From Nilaparvata lugens (Eukaryota; Arthropoda; Insecta; Hemiptera; Delphacidae), in the NCBI RefSeq assembly GCF_014356525.2, contig NC_052510.1:57511273-57575272 (forward strand): DNA of 64,000 bases, read 5' to 3'. The notes under the pieces were generated by a model. The model had not been told where the DNA came from. It was given only the letters and a program-made list of their open reading frames with translations, and did no database searches. Made by a program: the position numbers and the translations under genes. Below, one piece after another: positions 54,525 through 64,000 of the stretch (its first letter is position 1; each line of letters begins with the position of its first letter).

Positions 54525-54797
54525 GGATTCAGGAGGTAGAAGTTCTGAATAAAAAATGAGTTAAAAATGAGTTTAATAAAAATTTGACAATATTGAGTAT
54601 TTAAGATTTGATAAAGTGAATAACTCGGCATGCTATGTAACAAAACGTTCATCTCACAAAACATTAGATGAACTTTTTGTTTCATAGCATACCGAGTTAT
54701 TCACTTTATCACATCTTAAATACTCAATATTGTCAAATTCTGATTAAACTCATTTTTGAACTGAAACCAATATTCAGAACTTCTACCTCCTGAATAC
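54525..54797. mobile_element. P: fold-back element, ~115-bp arms
   Basis: TTCAGGAGGTAGAAGTTCTG...ATTTGACAATATTGAGTATT...GAATAACTCGGCATGCTATG and its inverse; centre near 54662. A partial third arm copy is at about 54953-55020. Confidence 0.9.
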
Positions 54798-55147
54798 TCT
54801 ATGCTATAGTAGAGGATCCTGTATACAAGTATAGTATGTGGTAAAGTGTGTAGTGTGTAGTATACTACACTACCACTACGTGTGGACTGCTCACAGATAT
54901 AACTACCAAAATCTCATGCCAGGATCTTGGAGATAGAAGATAATATGAGATCTGAATACTGGTTTCAGTTGAAAAGTGTGTTAATTGAAATTTCACAATA
55001 TAAGCATTTAGGATTTGATTAAAAATAAGAATGATTTTTTTTCAAACAAAATAATTAATGTTTTTCTCTGTTCATACATCATGAACAAATTCACTCACAA
55101 ACACTCTTAGATTCGCCCTATCAAGATTCTGGAACAAATTCAAATAC
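54798..55147. other. mostly unassigned; partial P arm at 54953-55020
   Basis: CTGAATACTGGTTTCAGTTG...AATTTCACAATATAAGC aligns with the P arm. Also a short GTGTAGTATACTACAC palindrome near 54866. Confidence 0.5.
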
Positions 55148-55160
55148 ACTAGATACACTT

Positions 55161-55386
55161 AAATCACTTCACTTATGGGCTACTTTATTCAAATTAATAA
55201 AAACAATATTAAACTTGTGGTACCCTTTTATTAAAACATTTTAATGACTAGTTTCGATTTACTTTAGCCATTTATTTTCAAGTTGAAATGTTTTTATTTT
55301 AACTTGAAAATGGTCAAAGTAGGTCGAAACTAATCGTTGAAATGTTTTAATAAAATGGTACTACAAGTTTAATGTTGTTTTTATCA
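55161..55386 (+). mobile_element. X-family fold-back O with 13-bp target duplication
   Basis: Perfect ACTAGATACACTT at 55148-55160 and 55387-55399. Arms AATAAAAACAATATTAAACT and its inverse. The core is present in both arms: + strand CTTGAAAATGGTCAAAGTAG then GTCGAAACTAATC, and a more diverged minus version in the left arm. Confidence 0.92.
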
Positions 55387-55977
55387 ACTAGATACACTTT
55401 ATCTAGATTCTAGAACCAATTCGAATACTGGAAGAATATTGGAAATGAACAATTACTCAATGTTAACCTCAATACTTCGTTGAAGTGTGATTCTTCATAA
55501 AGTAGTCGTGATTTCAATAAAAAATTGGGAGTAATTTACACCATAAAGTGAACATTCATCTACACCATGAAAACTGTGTCTTGTTGTCTATCCCTTCTTC
55601 TGTGAACAAGCTTTATCTTTTGAACATTTCATACCAGTTGAAGTATTTCCAATAACGAAATTTCTCTCTCACTCTATTACCTCGCAATAATGAATACCTT
55701 TATGACACTCATTTCAATCAAGCCAAAACATTAGCCTGCAGCTGTCATTATGCGAAAATCCTGATTCCAGGAATAATTTTCCGACTCGAAATTCACTTCA
55801 TAACAAGCTGCTTTGTCAAGAAACCCAAATGACAGCACTTATTACGTAATAGAAGTTGAAAGATATTAGGGAGAAACAAAGTTGACGCTATGTGAGACAA
55901 CTTACTTAAAACTTTGTCGAGACAAGTCAAAGCTCAGACGGGCTTTGAATAATACCGATTCTGCTTTCCTAGTATTA

Positions 55978-56064
55978 GATAGTACATATATATTTCTGCA
56001 GCAATAATACACATATATGTAGCTGTACATATTGCTGTAGTGTGTGTGTATATACTTAGCTATC
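55978..56064. repeat. 87-nt imperfect hairpin (pre-miRNA-like), first copy
   Basis: GATAGTACATATATATTTCT + GCAGCAATAATACA pairs with GTACATATTGCTGTAG...TATACTTAGCTATC, loop around ATATATGTAGC. Retained in the second duplication copy. Only the fold is seen; no expression evidence. Confidence 0.4.
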
Positions 56065-56689
56065 GAACTTGTGGAATTTCCAACAGCCATCAGCGTAATT
56101 CAAAAGTCAGCGTATGAAGTCGATTATGTGACGAAATTTCAGCAGATGGAAATCTCAACTTGGAAGTAAAGTTGCTTTTCTTTGTGAAAGTTTCGACTTC
56201 ACGATTCTGTTGTTGCAATAACGCCTTTTAAAAGCTTAACTTGGGAAATTTTCAACTGTTAAGCTGCTATATTCTAAGTGAGAGGAATATTGAAGGCTCC
56301 ACTTGCTGGTGAAGGGTAGGGAGTCACTAAATGTAAATGCTATATAGTATTGCAGCTCTGTGTGAATACTTCTGACATAGGTTACATAGCTAGAGAAAAA
56401 GTATACATAGCATTCTATGTAGCTGTGTATAAATAGTATACCTCTGGGTTTCATAGTTGGAGAAAAATAAGGGAATAGTTCGATTTAATCTTTCAACAGA
56501 ACTTACTCCACAAAACTTTCAATTTGAAATAGCGGTCAATCCGATTGGATTCAATACGCGATGCAGAATTGAAAAACATTTCTCATTGAATTTCGTTTCC
56601 TATACAATGGAATTCGATTTAATTCGATCCTACGACTTAAAACACATTCTTCTTAGATAGAAATTTATGTGAAGAAGATGATTTATTGC

Positions 56690-56790
56690 TGAATGTTACC
56701 TAAATTTGGGAGAGAAATAGTACAAGGTATTCTTAGTTTCTCTCTCCCGATCTGTGCTTCATTGTAAGAAGGAATAAATAAAATGAAATG
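56690..56790 (+). mobile_element. W-tail retroelement 3' end (in copy 1)
   Basis: TTACCTAAATTTGGGAGAGA, TACAAGGTATTCTTAGTTTC, CCCGATCTGTGCTTCATTGT and an AATAAA-rich tail. Present in both duplication copies (second at 58609-58704), so it predates the duplication. Confidence 0.75.
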
Positions 56791-56938
56791 AAATTGCAAC
56801 AACAATTTCAATTATTATCTTGAATATAATTGTACAGTTATGTATATTTCAAAACATATCTATTTAGGCCCAAGTAGTGTCATTAATTCAAAGTTTATAC
56901 TCAAGAAGAGTTTAGAAGAAGATAAATTTATTTAAACA

Positions 56939-56996
56939 TTAAGAATTACACAACTTACAGAAAAGTACCACAGGCTTATAAGCCCAAAACGGTTCC
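56939..56996 (-). mobile_element. short S-tail inserted only in copy 1
   Basis: TATTTAAACATTAAGAATTA...CAGGCTTATAAGCCCAAAAC, flanked by AATT at 56935-56938 and 56997-57000. Copy 2 shows the empty site GATAAATTCAATGAATAG, so the insertion postdates the duplication. Confidence 0.88.
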
Positions 56997-57889
56997 AATT
57001 CAATGAATAGTTTGAATTTCCACAAAGCAAAATTGATAGGATTAGACTTTTATGTATCAATTTCGGTGTTAATTTCAAAGTATATTTATTTATAGACACT
57101 GGTAGTGTCACTAATTCGAAGTGTAAACTCAAGAAGAGATTAGTAGAATATGAATTCAATAATTACTTATATTCTCCATGATTCTTACTGAAAAAAATTG
57201 ATAGGATTCTATAATTCTGTATCACTAGGCTATTTTAGAATTTAGTGTTTGTGTTTTTATTCAACAACACGTCACAAGTCCTCTCCCAAAAAACGCATCA
57301 AACAAAGTTAGAATAGCCATGATGGTAGCCAACCTCCGTAATGCTGAAGTTACCTGAAGAAGTAGATTTATTACAGCCTATATTATAACATATTTCAGAA
57401 GCCTGCTTTATTCTATCACTGGTACCACTATCTGATTGGCTCATTAGTTATTAAGACCAAAAAGTGAAAAAATACCTTCCTATGAAAGCTGTATCTTGTT
57501 GCCTATCCCTTCTTCTGTGAACAAGCTTTATCTTTTGAACATACCTATTTATACCAGTTGAAGTATTTCCAATTTCTCTCCCACTTAGTACCTCACAATA
57601 ATGAATACCTTTATGACACTCATTTCAATCAAGCTAAAACATTAGCCTGCAGCTGTCATTATGCGAAAATCCTGATTCCAGGAATAATTTTCCGACTCGA
57701 AATTCACTTCATAACAAGCTGCTTTGTCAAGAAACCCAAATGACAGCACTTATTACGTAATAGAAGTTGAAAGATATTAGGGAGAAACAAAGTTGACGCT
57801 ATGTGAGACAACTTACTTAAAACTTTGTCGAGGCAAAGTCAAAGCTCAGACGGGCTTTGAATAATACTGATTCTGCTCCTCTAGTATTA

Positions 57890-57983
57890 GATAGTACATA
57901 TATATATTGCTGCAGCAATAATAGGGTCTACATATATATGTAGCTGTACATATTGCTGTAGTATGTGTATATACTTAGCTATC
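57890..57983. repeat. pre-miRNA-like hairpin, second copy
   Basis: Same outer stem GATAGTACATATATATATTG / TATACTTAGCTATC as 55978-56064, with a few substitutions and an insertion (GGGTCTAC) near the loop. Confidence 0.4.
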
Positions 57984-58608
57984 GAACTTGTGGAATTTCC
58001 ATCAGCCATCAGCGTAATTCAAAAGTCAGCGTATGAAGTCGATTATGTGACGAAATTTCAACAGATGGAAATCTCAACTTGGAAGTAAAGTTGCTTTTCT
58101 TTGTGAAAGTTTCGACTTCAAGATTCTGTTGTTGCAATAACGCCTTTTAAAAGCTTAACTTGGGAAATTTTCAACTGTTAAGCTGCTATATTCTAAGTGA
58201 GAGGAATATTGAAGGCTCCATTTGCTGGTGAGGGGGTAGAGAGTCACTAAATGTAAATGCTATATAGTATTGCAGCTCTGTGAAAATACTTCTGACATGG
58301 GTTACATAGGTAGAGAAAAAGTATACATAGTATTCTATGTAGCTGTGTATAAATAGTATACCTCTGACATGGGTTACATAGTTGGAGAAAAATAAGGGAA
58401 TAGTTCGATTTAATCTTTCAACAACTTACTTCACAAAACTTTCAATTTGAAATAGCGGTCAATCCGATTGAATTCAATACGTGATGCAGAATTGGAAAAC
58501 ATTTCGCATTGGATTCAGTTTCCTATTCAATGGAATTCGATTGAATTTGATCTTACAACTTAAAACACATTCATCTTAGAAAGAAATTTATGTGAGGAAG
58601 ATTGCTGA

Positions 58609-58704
58609 ATGTTACCTAAATTTGGGAGAGAAATAGTACAAGGTATTCTTAGATTCTCTCTCCCGATCTGTGGTTCATTGTAAGAAGGAATAAATAAAAT
58701 AAAA
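58609..58704 (+). mobile_element. W-tail retroelement 3' end (in copy 2)
   Basis: Counterpart of 56690-56790. Confidence 0.75.
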
Positions 58705-59598
58705 TTGCAACAACAATTTCAATTATTATCTTGAATATAATTGTACAGCTATGTATATTTCAAAATATATCTATTAAGGCCCAAGTAGTGTCATTAATTC
58801 AAAGTTTATACTCAAGAAGAGTTTAGAAGAAGATAAATTCAATGAATAGTTTGAATTTCCATGATTTTCACAGAGCAAAATTAATAGGATTAGACTTTAC
58901 TGTATCAATTTCAAAGTACGAGAATATCCATGTAAGCATTTAATATATGAAGTTCATACTTCAGAAGATATTGAAGGAAGATGAACTCATTGAATAGTTC
59001 AATATTCCATGATTCTCACAAAATCAAAATTGATAGGATTCAATTTTTCTTTATCACTAGGCTACTTCAAAGTTTGTGTAATCATGTATGCTTTTTTATT
59101 CCCTTGACTATTTAATATTCCAGTAGCCTACGTCATTCTATAATTGGAAAAAATCTTTGATTGGCTCTGAAACTATTAAGATCTAAGATTCTCATCCAAA
59201 TACTTTTCTTCCAAAATGAAATATTGTCAAAAAATGTTCCATACATTTCACCAATTTTATAAGTCATGAATTAACCACTTCTCCAAAATTAACTATTTCC
59301 AGGAATTTCGCATAAATATAATTTTGCACTGATATCATGTCATTCTTGAATTCCCTATCATATTAATTATTGATACATTCCCTATCATGCAAATTATTGA
59401 AGAATTATTACTGTTACACGAGTCTTGAATTAACAATAACTACTACTCCAAAATCAACTACGGTATTGAAAATTTTGCACAAATATACTTACTTCCACTG
59501 ATATTCTGTCAGTTTTAAATTCCCTACCATATTAATCTGCAAATTATTGAAGAATAATAGGATTAATAGGCAATATAGGATATATATAGTGGCAATAA

Positions 59599-59868
59599 TG
59601 GGATGTTTTGCTGGATTTAGCTGAAAATAATTTCGATATTCAACAGATGAGAGAAAGAATAAACCTCAGGAATTCACAGGACATTAACCTCCCAAAACCA
59701 AGATTAGAACATTCCAGACGACACTTCAAATACATAGCTATAAAAATATTCAATTCACTTCCAGTAACAACAAGGAAAATAACGTCACGTCAGTTATTTA
59801 GAAAAGAAATCAAGAAATTCATTTTACAACTAGACAACCCGAATGATTTTTTTACTAAATTAATATAG
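59599..59868 (+). pseudogene. non-LTR retrotransposon reverse transcriptase protein, C-terminal remnant
   Basis: About 89 codons after an in-frame stop at 59596-59598. INLPKPRLEHSRRHFKYIAI followed by KIFNSLPVTTRK fits the C-terminus of many LINE ORF2 proteins (LP..R...........G/A.K.FN.LP......), with FRKEIKKFIL near the end. The catalytic domain is missing through 5' truncation, so it is not functional. The clade (Jockey/CR1-like or other) cannot be assigned from this piece. Stop at 59866-59868. Confidence 0.75.
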
Positions 59869-60127
59869 GTCTAAATTTAGTATAATTTACACATTACACG
59901 ACATGAACACTGCAACAATCAAAGATCATTGAACTCACAAATCCCGTCCGGTATGCGTAAACAGTAAGACAGTATCAAATTTCAATCACTGTATCTTTCT
60001 TCAAAACGCATTCATTTATGGTATAATTACATCAGCACTTTGAAAAAAAAACGAAACGTTAACTATGAATAAAATTGAACTAAATATGAAAAAAAACAGC
60101 AACCACTCCGTACATAGTTTTAAGTTT

Positions 60128-60154
60128 TGTGTAAGTGTGTGTGTGTGTGTGTGT

Positions 60155-60185
<31 letters not shown>

Positions 60186-60330
60186 TGTGTGTGTGGTGTG
60201 TGTGTGTGTGGTGTGTGTGTGTGTGTGTGTTGTGTGTGTGTGTGTGTGTGTGTTTGTGCGCATGTGTGAATGTGTGTGCGTATGAATGTGTGCGCATATG
60301 TGAATGTGTGTGCGTATGAATGTGTGCAAG
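60128..60330. repeat. (GT)n-rich microsatellite inside the LINE 3' UTR
   Basis: GTGTGT runs with periodic TGTTG and GTGGTG interruptions, then TGTGCGYATRTGAATGTG units to about 60330. The 47041-47252 copy begins just 3' of it. Long His/Thr and Cys/Val frames here are artefacts. Confidence 0.95.
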
Positions 60331-60925
60331 AATGATTATAATTATTGACATATTGATTTATTTCAATATAATACCATATTCAATTATTATGTTCTTCATG
60401 ATGTAATATTTAAATTTGTATATAAATATTTTATTTATTATATTCAAGTGTCCCCACACAGGGTAGCCTATAGGGAACACATATTAGAAATTAGGAAACA
60501 ATATTGTATTTGATTTTTGGAATGCATTTGATTGTATAATTTTTTTTTTTTTTGAATAAAGAAAGAATAAAGAACATTTTATGTTTATTTGAATAATTGG
60601 CTAGATGTGTGTGAGTCGGAACAGGTTGAAGCCTAATCCTTGTTTGTAAGAAGAAGAAGATTATTGAAGAATTACTGTTACACGAGTTTCAAATTAACTA
60701 TTTCTCCAGAATCAACTATTTCCAGAAAATCTTGCATGAATATATTCCACCGTTTTTATGACAGTCTTGAATTCTCTCTCATATTATTTTGCAAATTATG
60801 AAAGGATTACTGTTACAATACTAGAACAGTAAATGACTGTCTTCTCTGTAATGATAAACTGGGATGGGCAAATGCAACTGTCTGGAGACAGTTACATCTG
60901 AGATCTGAGTAGATCCGGTTTATAA

Positions 60926-61440
60926 ATGCACCAGAATTGTTCCACTCGTGACATCCAGTCAAGAACTTCTTCCCTCGTCTGCTTTCTTCTCATCCTACTT
61001 TTCTCATATTCTCTTTCTTTCTCATCACTCATACTCTTCTTCTTCATCTTCATTCTATCTGATAATTTCGTACTTTTTCATATTACATCAAATGCTTATC
61101 CTTCCTCCGTTCAATTCTTTGATATTTTCATACTTGTTTCTTCCAACCCAATTCTCTGATATTTTCAAACCAATTTATTTTTCATACTTCTTCTCCTATT
61201 CCATCAAATTTTCATTCTTCCTCCATTCAATTCTCTAATATTTACATACTTGCTTCTTTCAAGCCATTTATTTTCCATACTCCTGTTCCTCATTCCATCT
61301 AATTATTATCCTTTCTCCATCAAATTCTCTGATATGTCCATAGTTTCCTTTTTCAACCCATTCATTTTCCAAACTTCAGTTTTTTCTTGTATCCAATTCT
61401 CTGATATCTTAATATTTGCTTCTTCTAAGACATTTATTTT
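60926..61440. repeat. pyrimidine-rich degenerate tandem repeat
   Basis: Units of roughly 110 bases with CAATTCTCTGATATTTTCAT, CATTTATTTTTCATACTYCT and TTCCATCAAATTCTCAT. The plus strand is strongly T/C-biased, which lengthens Phe/Ser/Leu-rich frames. Confidence 0.75.
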
Positions 61441-62235
61441 TCATACTGCTGTTTCTTATTTCATCGAATTCTAATCCTTCCCTGAATCCAAATTCTCGGA
61501 TATTTTCATACTTGCCTTCTTCTACCAAACTATTTCTTATTCTTCTGTGACTATCTTCTTTGATCTTGAACCCGTTCAAGAAGAAAATAGAAGAAAGTCA
61601 GTCACATTGACCAATAGAAAAAATCATTCCATCTATTCTATTCCTTCGTTCAATTTTCTCATATTTTCATAATCTGTCTCTTATTCTATCAAATTCTTAT
61701 TCTTCCTCCATCCAATTCTCATACTTCTCTTTTTTACATCACAATTCCTCATCATTCTGTGACTCTCTTCCTTGATCTTGAACCCGTTTAAGAAGAAAGT
61801 CAGTCACATTTTCAAGCACGACCGTCACCACTGGAAGAAATATAACCGGCTTACGATTCGCGGAATGAATTATTCTTGATGTAACGTCCCGTTGCCAATT
61901 AAGGAACAGAGATGGAAACCTCGAAAGCACGCCGTTTGTCTCTTTTCTTCAGAGCATCTTGAGGCGACAGGCGACAATCAAGTGGTGAAAAAGGAGAGAA
62001 ACTCTTTTTCCGTCCCGCTCGTCTCAGCGGTCTGATTTTCCAGATCTGGGTCAAAGAGCTCCTCGCGGTCAGTGGTGGTGATGGATTTCTTCCCTCTCAC
62101 TCACTCTCACACACTCTCTAACTCTTTATCTCTTTCTTTCTTTCTCATCTCCCCGATGTGCTCTAACAGTTCGACATGTCTGATGAAACATGTTTTCGTC
62201 GAGTCGTCGTTCTTTGAAACATGTTTTCGGCGTCT
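61441..62235. repeat. segmental duplication, copy 1 (partner 63128-64000)
   Basis: TCATACTGCTGTTTCTTATT through GATCTTGAACCCGTT, CACGACCGTCACCACTGGAA and TCCCGCTCGTCTCAGCGGTC to ACATGTTTTCGGCGTCTCTA. Very similar to 63128-64000 apart from indels. The CpG-rich part 61800-62230 stands out from the AT-rich surroundings. Matching 63-codon minus frames (61739-61930 and 63493-63684) differ by one residue but lack any domain. Confidence 0.92.
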
Positions 62236-62335
62236 CTATTTCCTCTGCAACGAATTCGTCAAGCTCACTCAGTCCTTCAAGTGAGACAAGGATAAGCTGG
62301 AATTCTTCAAGTGAGACAAGGATAGGGATAAGAAT

Positions 62336-62470
62336 GAGGAGAAGGATGAGTTGGAGTTGGAGTAAGATGAGAAGGAGGAGGAGGATGAGGAGAAGGCCGA
62401 AGAAGAAGAAGAAGAAGAAGAAGAAGTTATGATAAAGAAAAAGAAGAAGGAGAAGACGATGAAGAAGTAA
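62336..62470. repeat. purine microsatellite (GGA/GAA)n
   Basis: Almost pure A/G plus strand with (GAA)n at about 62399-62426. Preceded by a short duplication of TTCAAGTGAGACAAGGATA at 62276 and 62307. Confidence 0.92.
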
Positions 62471-62861
62471 GGTATTGAGACAAGTATTATATTATTATAT
62501 GATTCCTGTAGTATGTACCCAAGAATAATGTATATACCATCCTTGGTATGTACCGTGTTAGGAACAGAGAGAATGTTGGCACGCTTGATTATCGAGAAAG
62601 TAGTCAGTCACCTGTACTATCTCCAAGGTTGGAAACTGTACATCCAGATTTGTGATCTCTTCATCACCACAAGGGCTCTAAAGCGATCTTAACCCTACAG
62701 AGACACACTTACTTCATGCTACCACAGTAGACACACTGGGGTGTTAAACACCCCAATTTAATTTTGCATTTTTCTCTGAAAAATATGAAGAAAAACAAGT
62801 ACTTAGCCCATACTTCATCATTACTTAATCATTTCTGTTCCAAGTGCATACAGAAATCGAA
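62471..62861. other. unassigned, with a GGGGTGTTAAACACCCC palindrome
   Basis: The palindrome lies at about 62738-62754 within ACACACTGGGGTGTTAAACA. Nothing else recognised. Confidence 0.45.
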
Positions 62862-63123
62862 AGTAAAAATACTTGGACAATCTCCTGATATTCAGATTAC
62901 CTAGATTTGCTAGAGCTATCACCTTCCACTTCTGCTTTCGGAAGTGCTTAGTAAACAACTATTCTCATATATATAATTGATTATTTTTGTGTGTGGCGAA
63001 AAATAGCGTTCGCACCACTGGCAAAAATGTTTTTCCGGCTCTCAATTTTTTCAAATTTTGAGAACAAAATTTTTTTCAAATTTTGGGAAAAATCGCATTA
63101 TCTGCTCTAGGTGCGAAATATAC
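62862..63123 (-). mobile_element. J-family repeat, copy J2
   Basis: AAATACTTGGACAATCTCCT...CACTTCCACTTCTGCTTTCG...CGAAAAATAGCGTTCGCACC...GGTGCGAAATATACT; reverse complement of J1 without the expanded (TA)n. It abuts the start of duplication copy 2. Confidence 0.88.
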
Positions 63124-63127
63124 TAAT

Positions 63128-64000
63128 TCATACTGCTGTTTCTTATTTCATCGAATTCTAATCCTTCCCTGAATCCAATTCTCAGATATTTTCATACTTG
63201 CCTTCTTCTACCAAATTATTTATCATCCTTCTGTGATTATCTTCTTTGATCTTGAACCCGTTCAAGAAGAAAATAGAAGAAAGTCAGTCACATTGACCAA
63301 TAGAAAAAAATCATTCCATCTATTCTATTTCTTCGTTCAATTTTTTCATATTTTCATAATCTGTCTCTTATTCTATCAAATTCCTTCGTTCCTATTCCTT
63401 CGTTCAATTTTCTCATATTTTCATAATCTGTTTCTTATTCTATCAAATTCTCATTCTTCCTCCATCCAATTCTCATACTTCTCTTTTTTCCATCACAATT
63501 CCTCATCATTCTGTGACTCTCTTCCTTGATCTTGAACCCGTTCAAGAAGAAAGTCAGTTACATTTTCAAGCACGACCGTCACCACTGGAAGAAATATAAC
63601 CGGCTTCCGATTCGCGGAATGAATTATTCTTGATGTAACGTCCCGTTGCCAATTAAGGAACAGAGATGGAAACCTCGAAAGCACGCCGTTTGTCTCTTTT
63701 CTTCAGAGCATCTTGAGGCGACAGGCGACAATCAAGTGGTGAAAAAGGAGAGAAACTCTTTTTCCGTCCCGCTCGTCTCAGCGGTCTGATTTTCCAGATC
63801 TGGGTCAAAGAGATCCTCGCGGTCAGTGGTGGTGATGGATTTCTTCCCTCTCTCTCACTCTCACACACTCTCCAACTCTTTATCTCTTTCTTTCTTTCTC
63901 ATCTCCCCGGTGTGCTCTAACAGTTCGACATGTCTGATGAAACATGTTTTCGTCGAGTCGTCGTTCTTTGAAACATGTTTTCGGCGTCTCTATTTCCTCT
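63128..64000. repeat. segmental duplication, copy 2, cut by the window edge
   Basis: Partner of 61441-62235; contains an extra short internal duplication (CCTTCGTTCAATTTT, 63380-63430). Continues to the right edge. Confidence 0.92.

Larger units (their letters stand above)
55566..59220. repeat. 1.9-kb tandem segmental duplication (two copies)
   Basis: Copy 1 is about 55566-57480 and copy 2 about 57481-59220, offset about 1915. Long stretches are nearly identical (for example GTCATTATGCGAAAATCCTG at 55746 and 57655). Identity falls towards the 3' part. No intact gene is visible; frames differ between copies. Confidence 0.92.
59556..60659 (+). mobile_element. 5'-truncated LINE, 1104 bp, 13-bp target duplication
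   Basis: Perfect ATTATTGAAGAAT at 59543-59555 and 60660-60672. It contains the C-terminal reverse-transcriptase-protein remnant (59599-59868), a 3' UTR with a large (GT)n tract, a poly(T) run near 60540, and ends in an (AAG)n tail. Part of its 3' UTR occurs again, inverted, at 47041-47252. Confidence 0.9.
59221..60900. repeat. degenerate tandem host repeat (~150 bp) interrupted by the LINE
   Basis: AAATTATTGAAGAAT followed by TACTGTTACACGAG, then ACTCCAAAATCAACTA-like and CCCTAYCATATTAAT-like blocks recur at about 59330-59395, 59396-59540 and, after the LINE, 60660-60830. Confidence 0.75.

Noticed and set aside
60016..60351. His/Thr-rich and Cys/Val-rich ORFs
   Set aside because: Translations of the (GT)n microsatellite.
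61739..63684. Two nearly identical 63-codon minus ORFs as a duplicated gene
   Set aside because: They lie in a segmental duplication whose non-coding parts are just as similar, so conservation is not evidence of coding. No domain seen.
2058..64000. LTR retrotransposons or integrated virus sequence
   Set aside because: I found no pair of long direct terminal repeats, no protease/integrase motifs and no viral protein signatures. A library search could still find decayed pieces.

Overview
The window is animal nuclear DNA: one partial receptor gene, then about 62 kb of AT-rich, intron- or intergenic-type sequence filled with short dispersed repeats, tandem arrays and truncated retroelements. There are no bacterial-style operons, and most open frames are chance products of repeats. 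The protein is an arthropod-type long Toll receptor. Several repeat families (the fold-back ending GGCCCGGTTGCACAA, the 0.4 kb unit starting ATTGACCGAGCGAAG, the TGTCGGTCCCGGCT SINE core) look to me like those of delphacid planthoppers such as Nilaparvata. That species guess rests on memory, not on a search.

Layout. 1-2057 is the 3' coding part of a Toll-like receptor of the Toll-6/7/18w/Tollo class on the + strand, open at the left edge. Its presumed 3' UTR (2058-2600) runs into a 145-bp tandem repeat carrying the only nearby AATAAA signals, then a nearly perfect 60-bp minisatellite (2621-3137). From 3.1 to 64 kb I find no other convincing cellular coding gene. The rest is a mosaic of (i) fold-back or terminal-inverted-repeat elements, here named A, B, C, D, E, H, J, K, L, M, P, Q, R and Y; (ii) SINE and LINE 3' ends, here called S-, U- and W-tails, V, G and the tRNA-derived SINE; (iii) one 5'-truncated LINE at 59.6-60.7 kb with a 13-bp target duplication; (iv) many local tandem duplications of 30 bp to 1.9 kb; and (v) microsatellites. 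A few less AT-rich, apparently single-copy islands (16.35-16.64, 20.57-20.8, 24.38-24.78, 26.85-27.43, 29.86-30.1, 34.5-36.5 and 50.4-50.6 kb) are the best places to look for enhancers or non-coding exons.

The most interesting signal is a group of short fold-back elements (here X1, X5, X8, I1, I2, N and O, about 160-310 bp). They are flanked by 10-15 bp direct repeats, far longer than DNA-transposon MITEs make. Most contain a recurrent core, yTGAnrATG followed 8-12 bases later by GAAA, which resembles a type I hammerhead ribozyme. The copy at 30673-30721 has an intact CUGAUGA, a 5-bp stem II, GAAA, a short palindromic stem III, a UC cleavage step and a 6-bp stem I. These may be Penelope- or retrozyme-type elements.

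Second, two unrelated-looking fold-backs, K and L, share CATAG termini and 7-bp target duplications. In both cases the uninterrupted host sequence is present elsewhere in the window. Nested insertions can be ordered in time at many sites because tandem-duplicated neighbours preserve the empty site.
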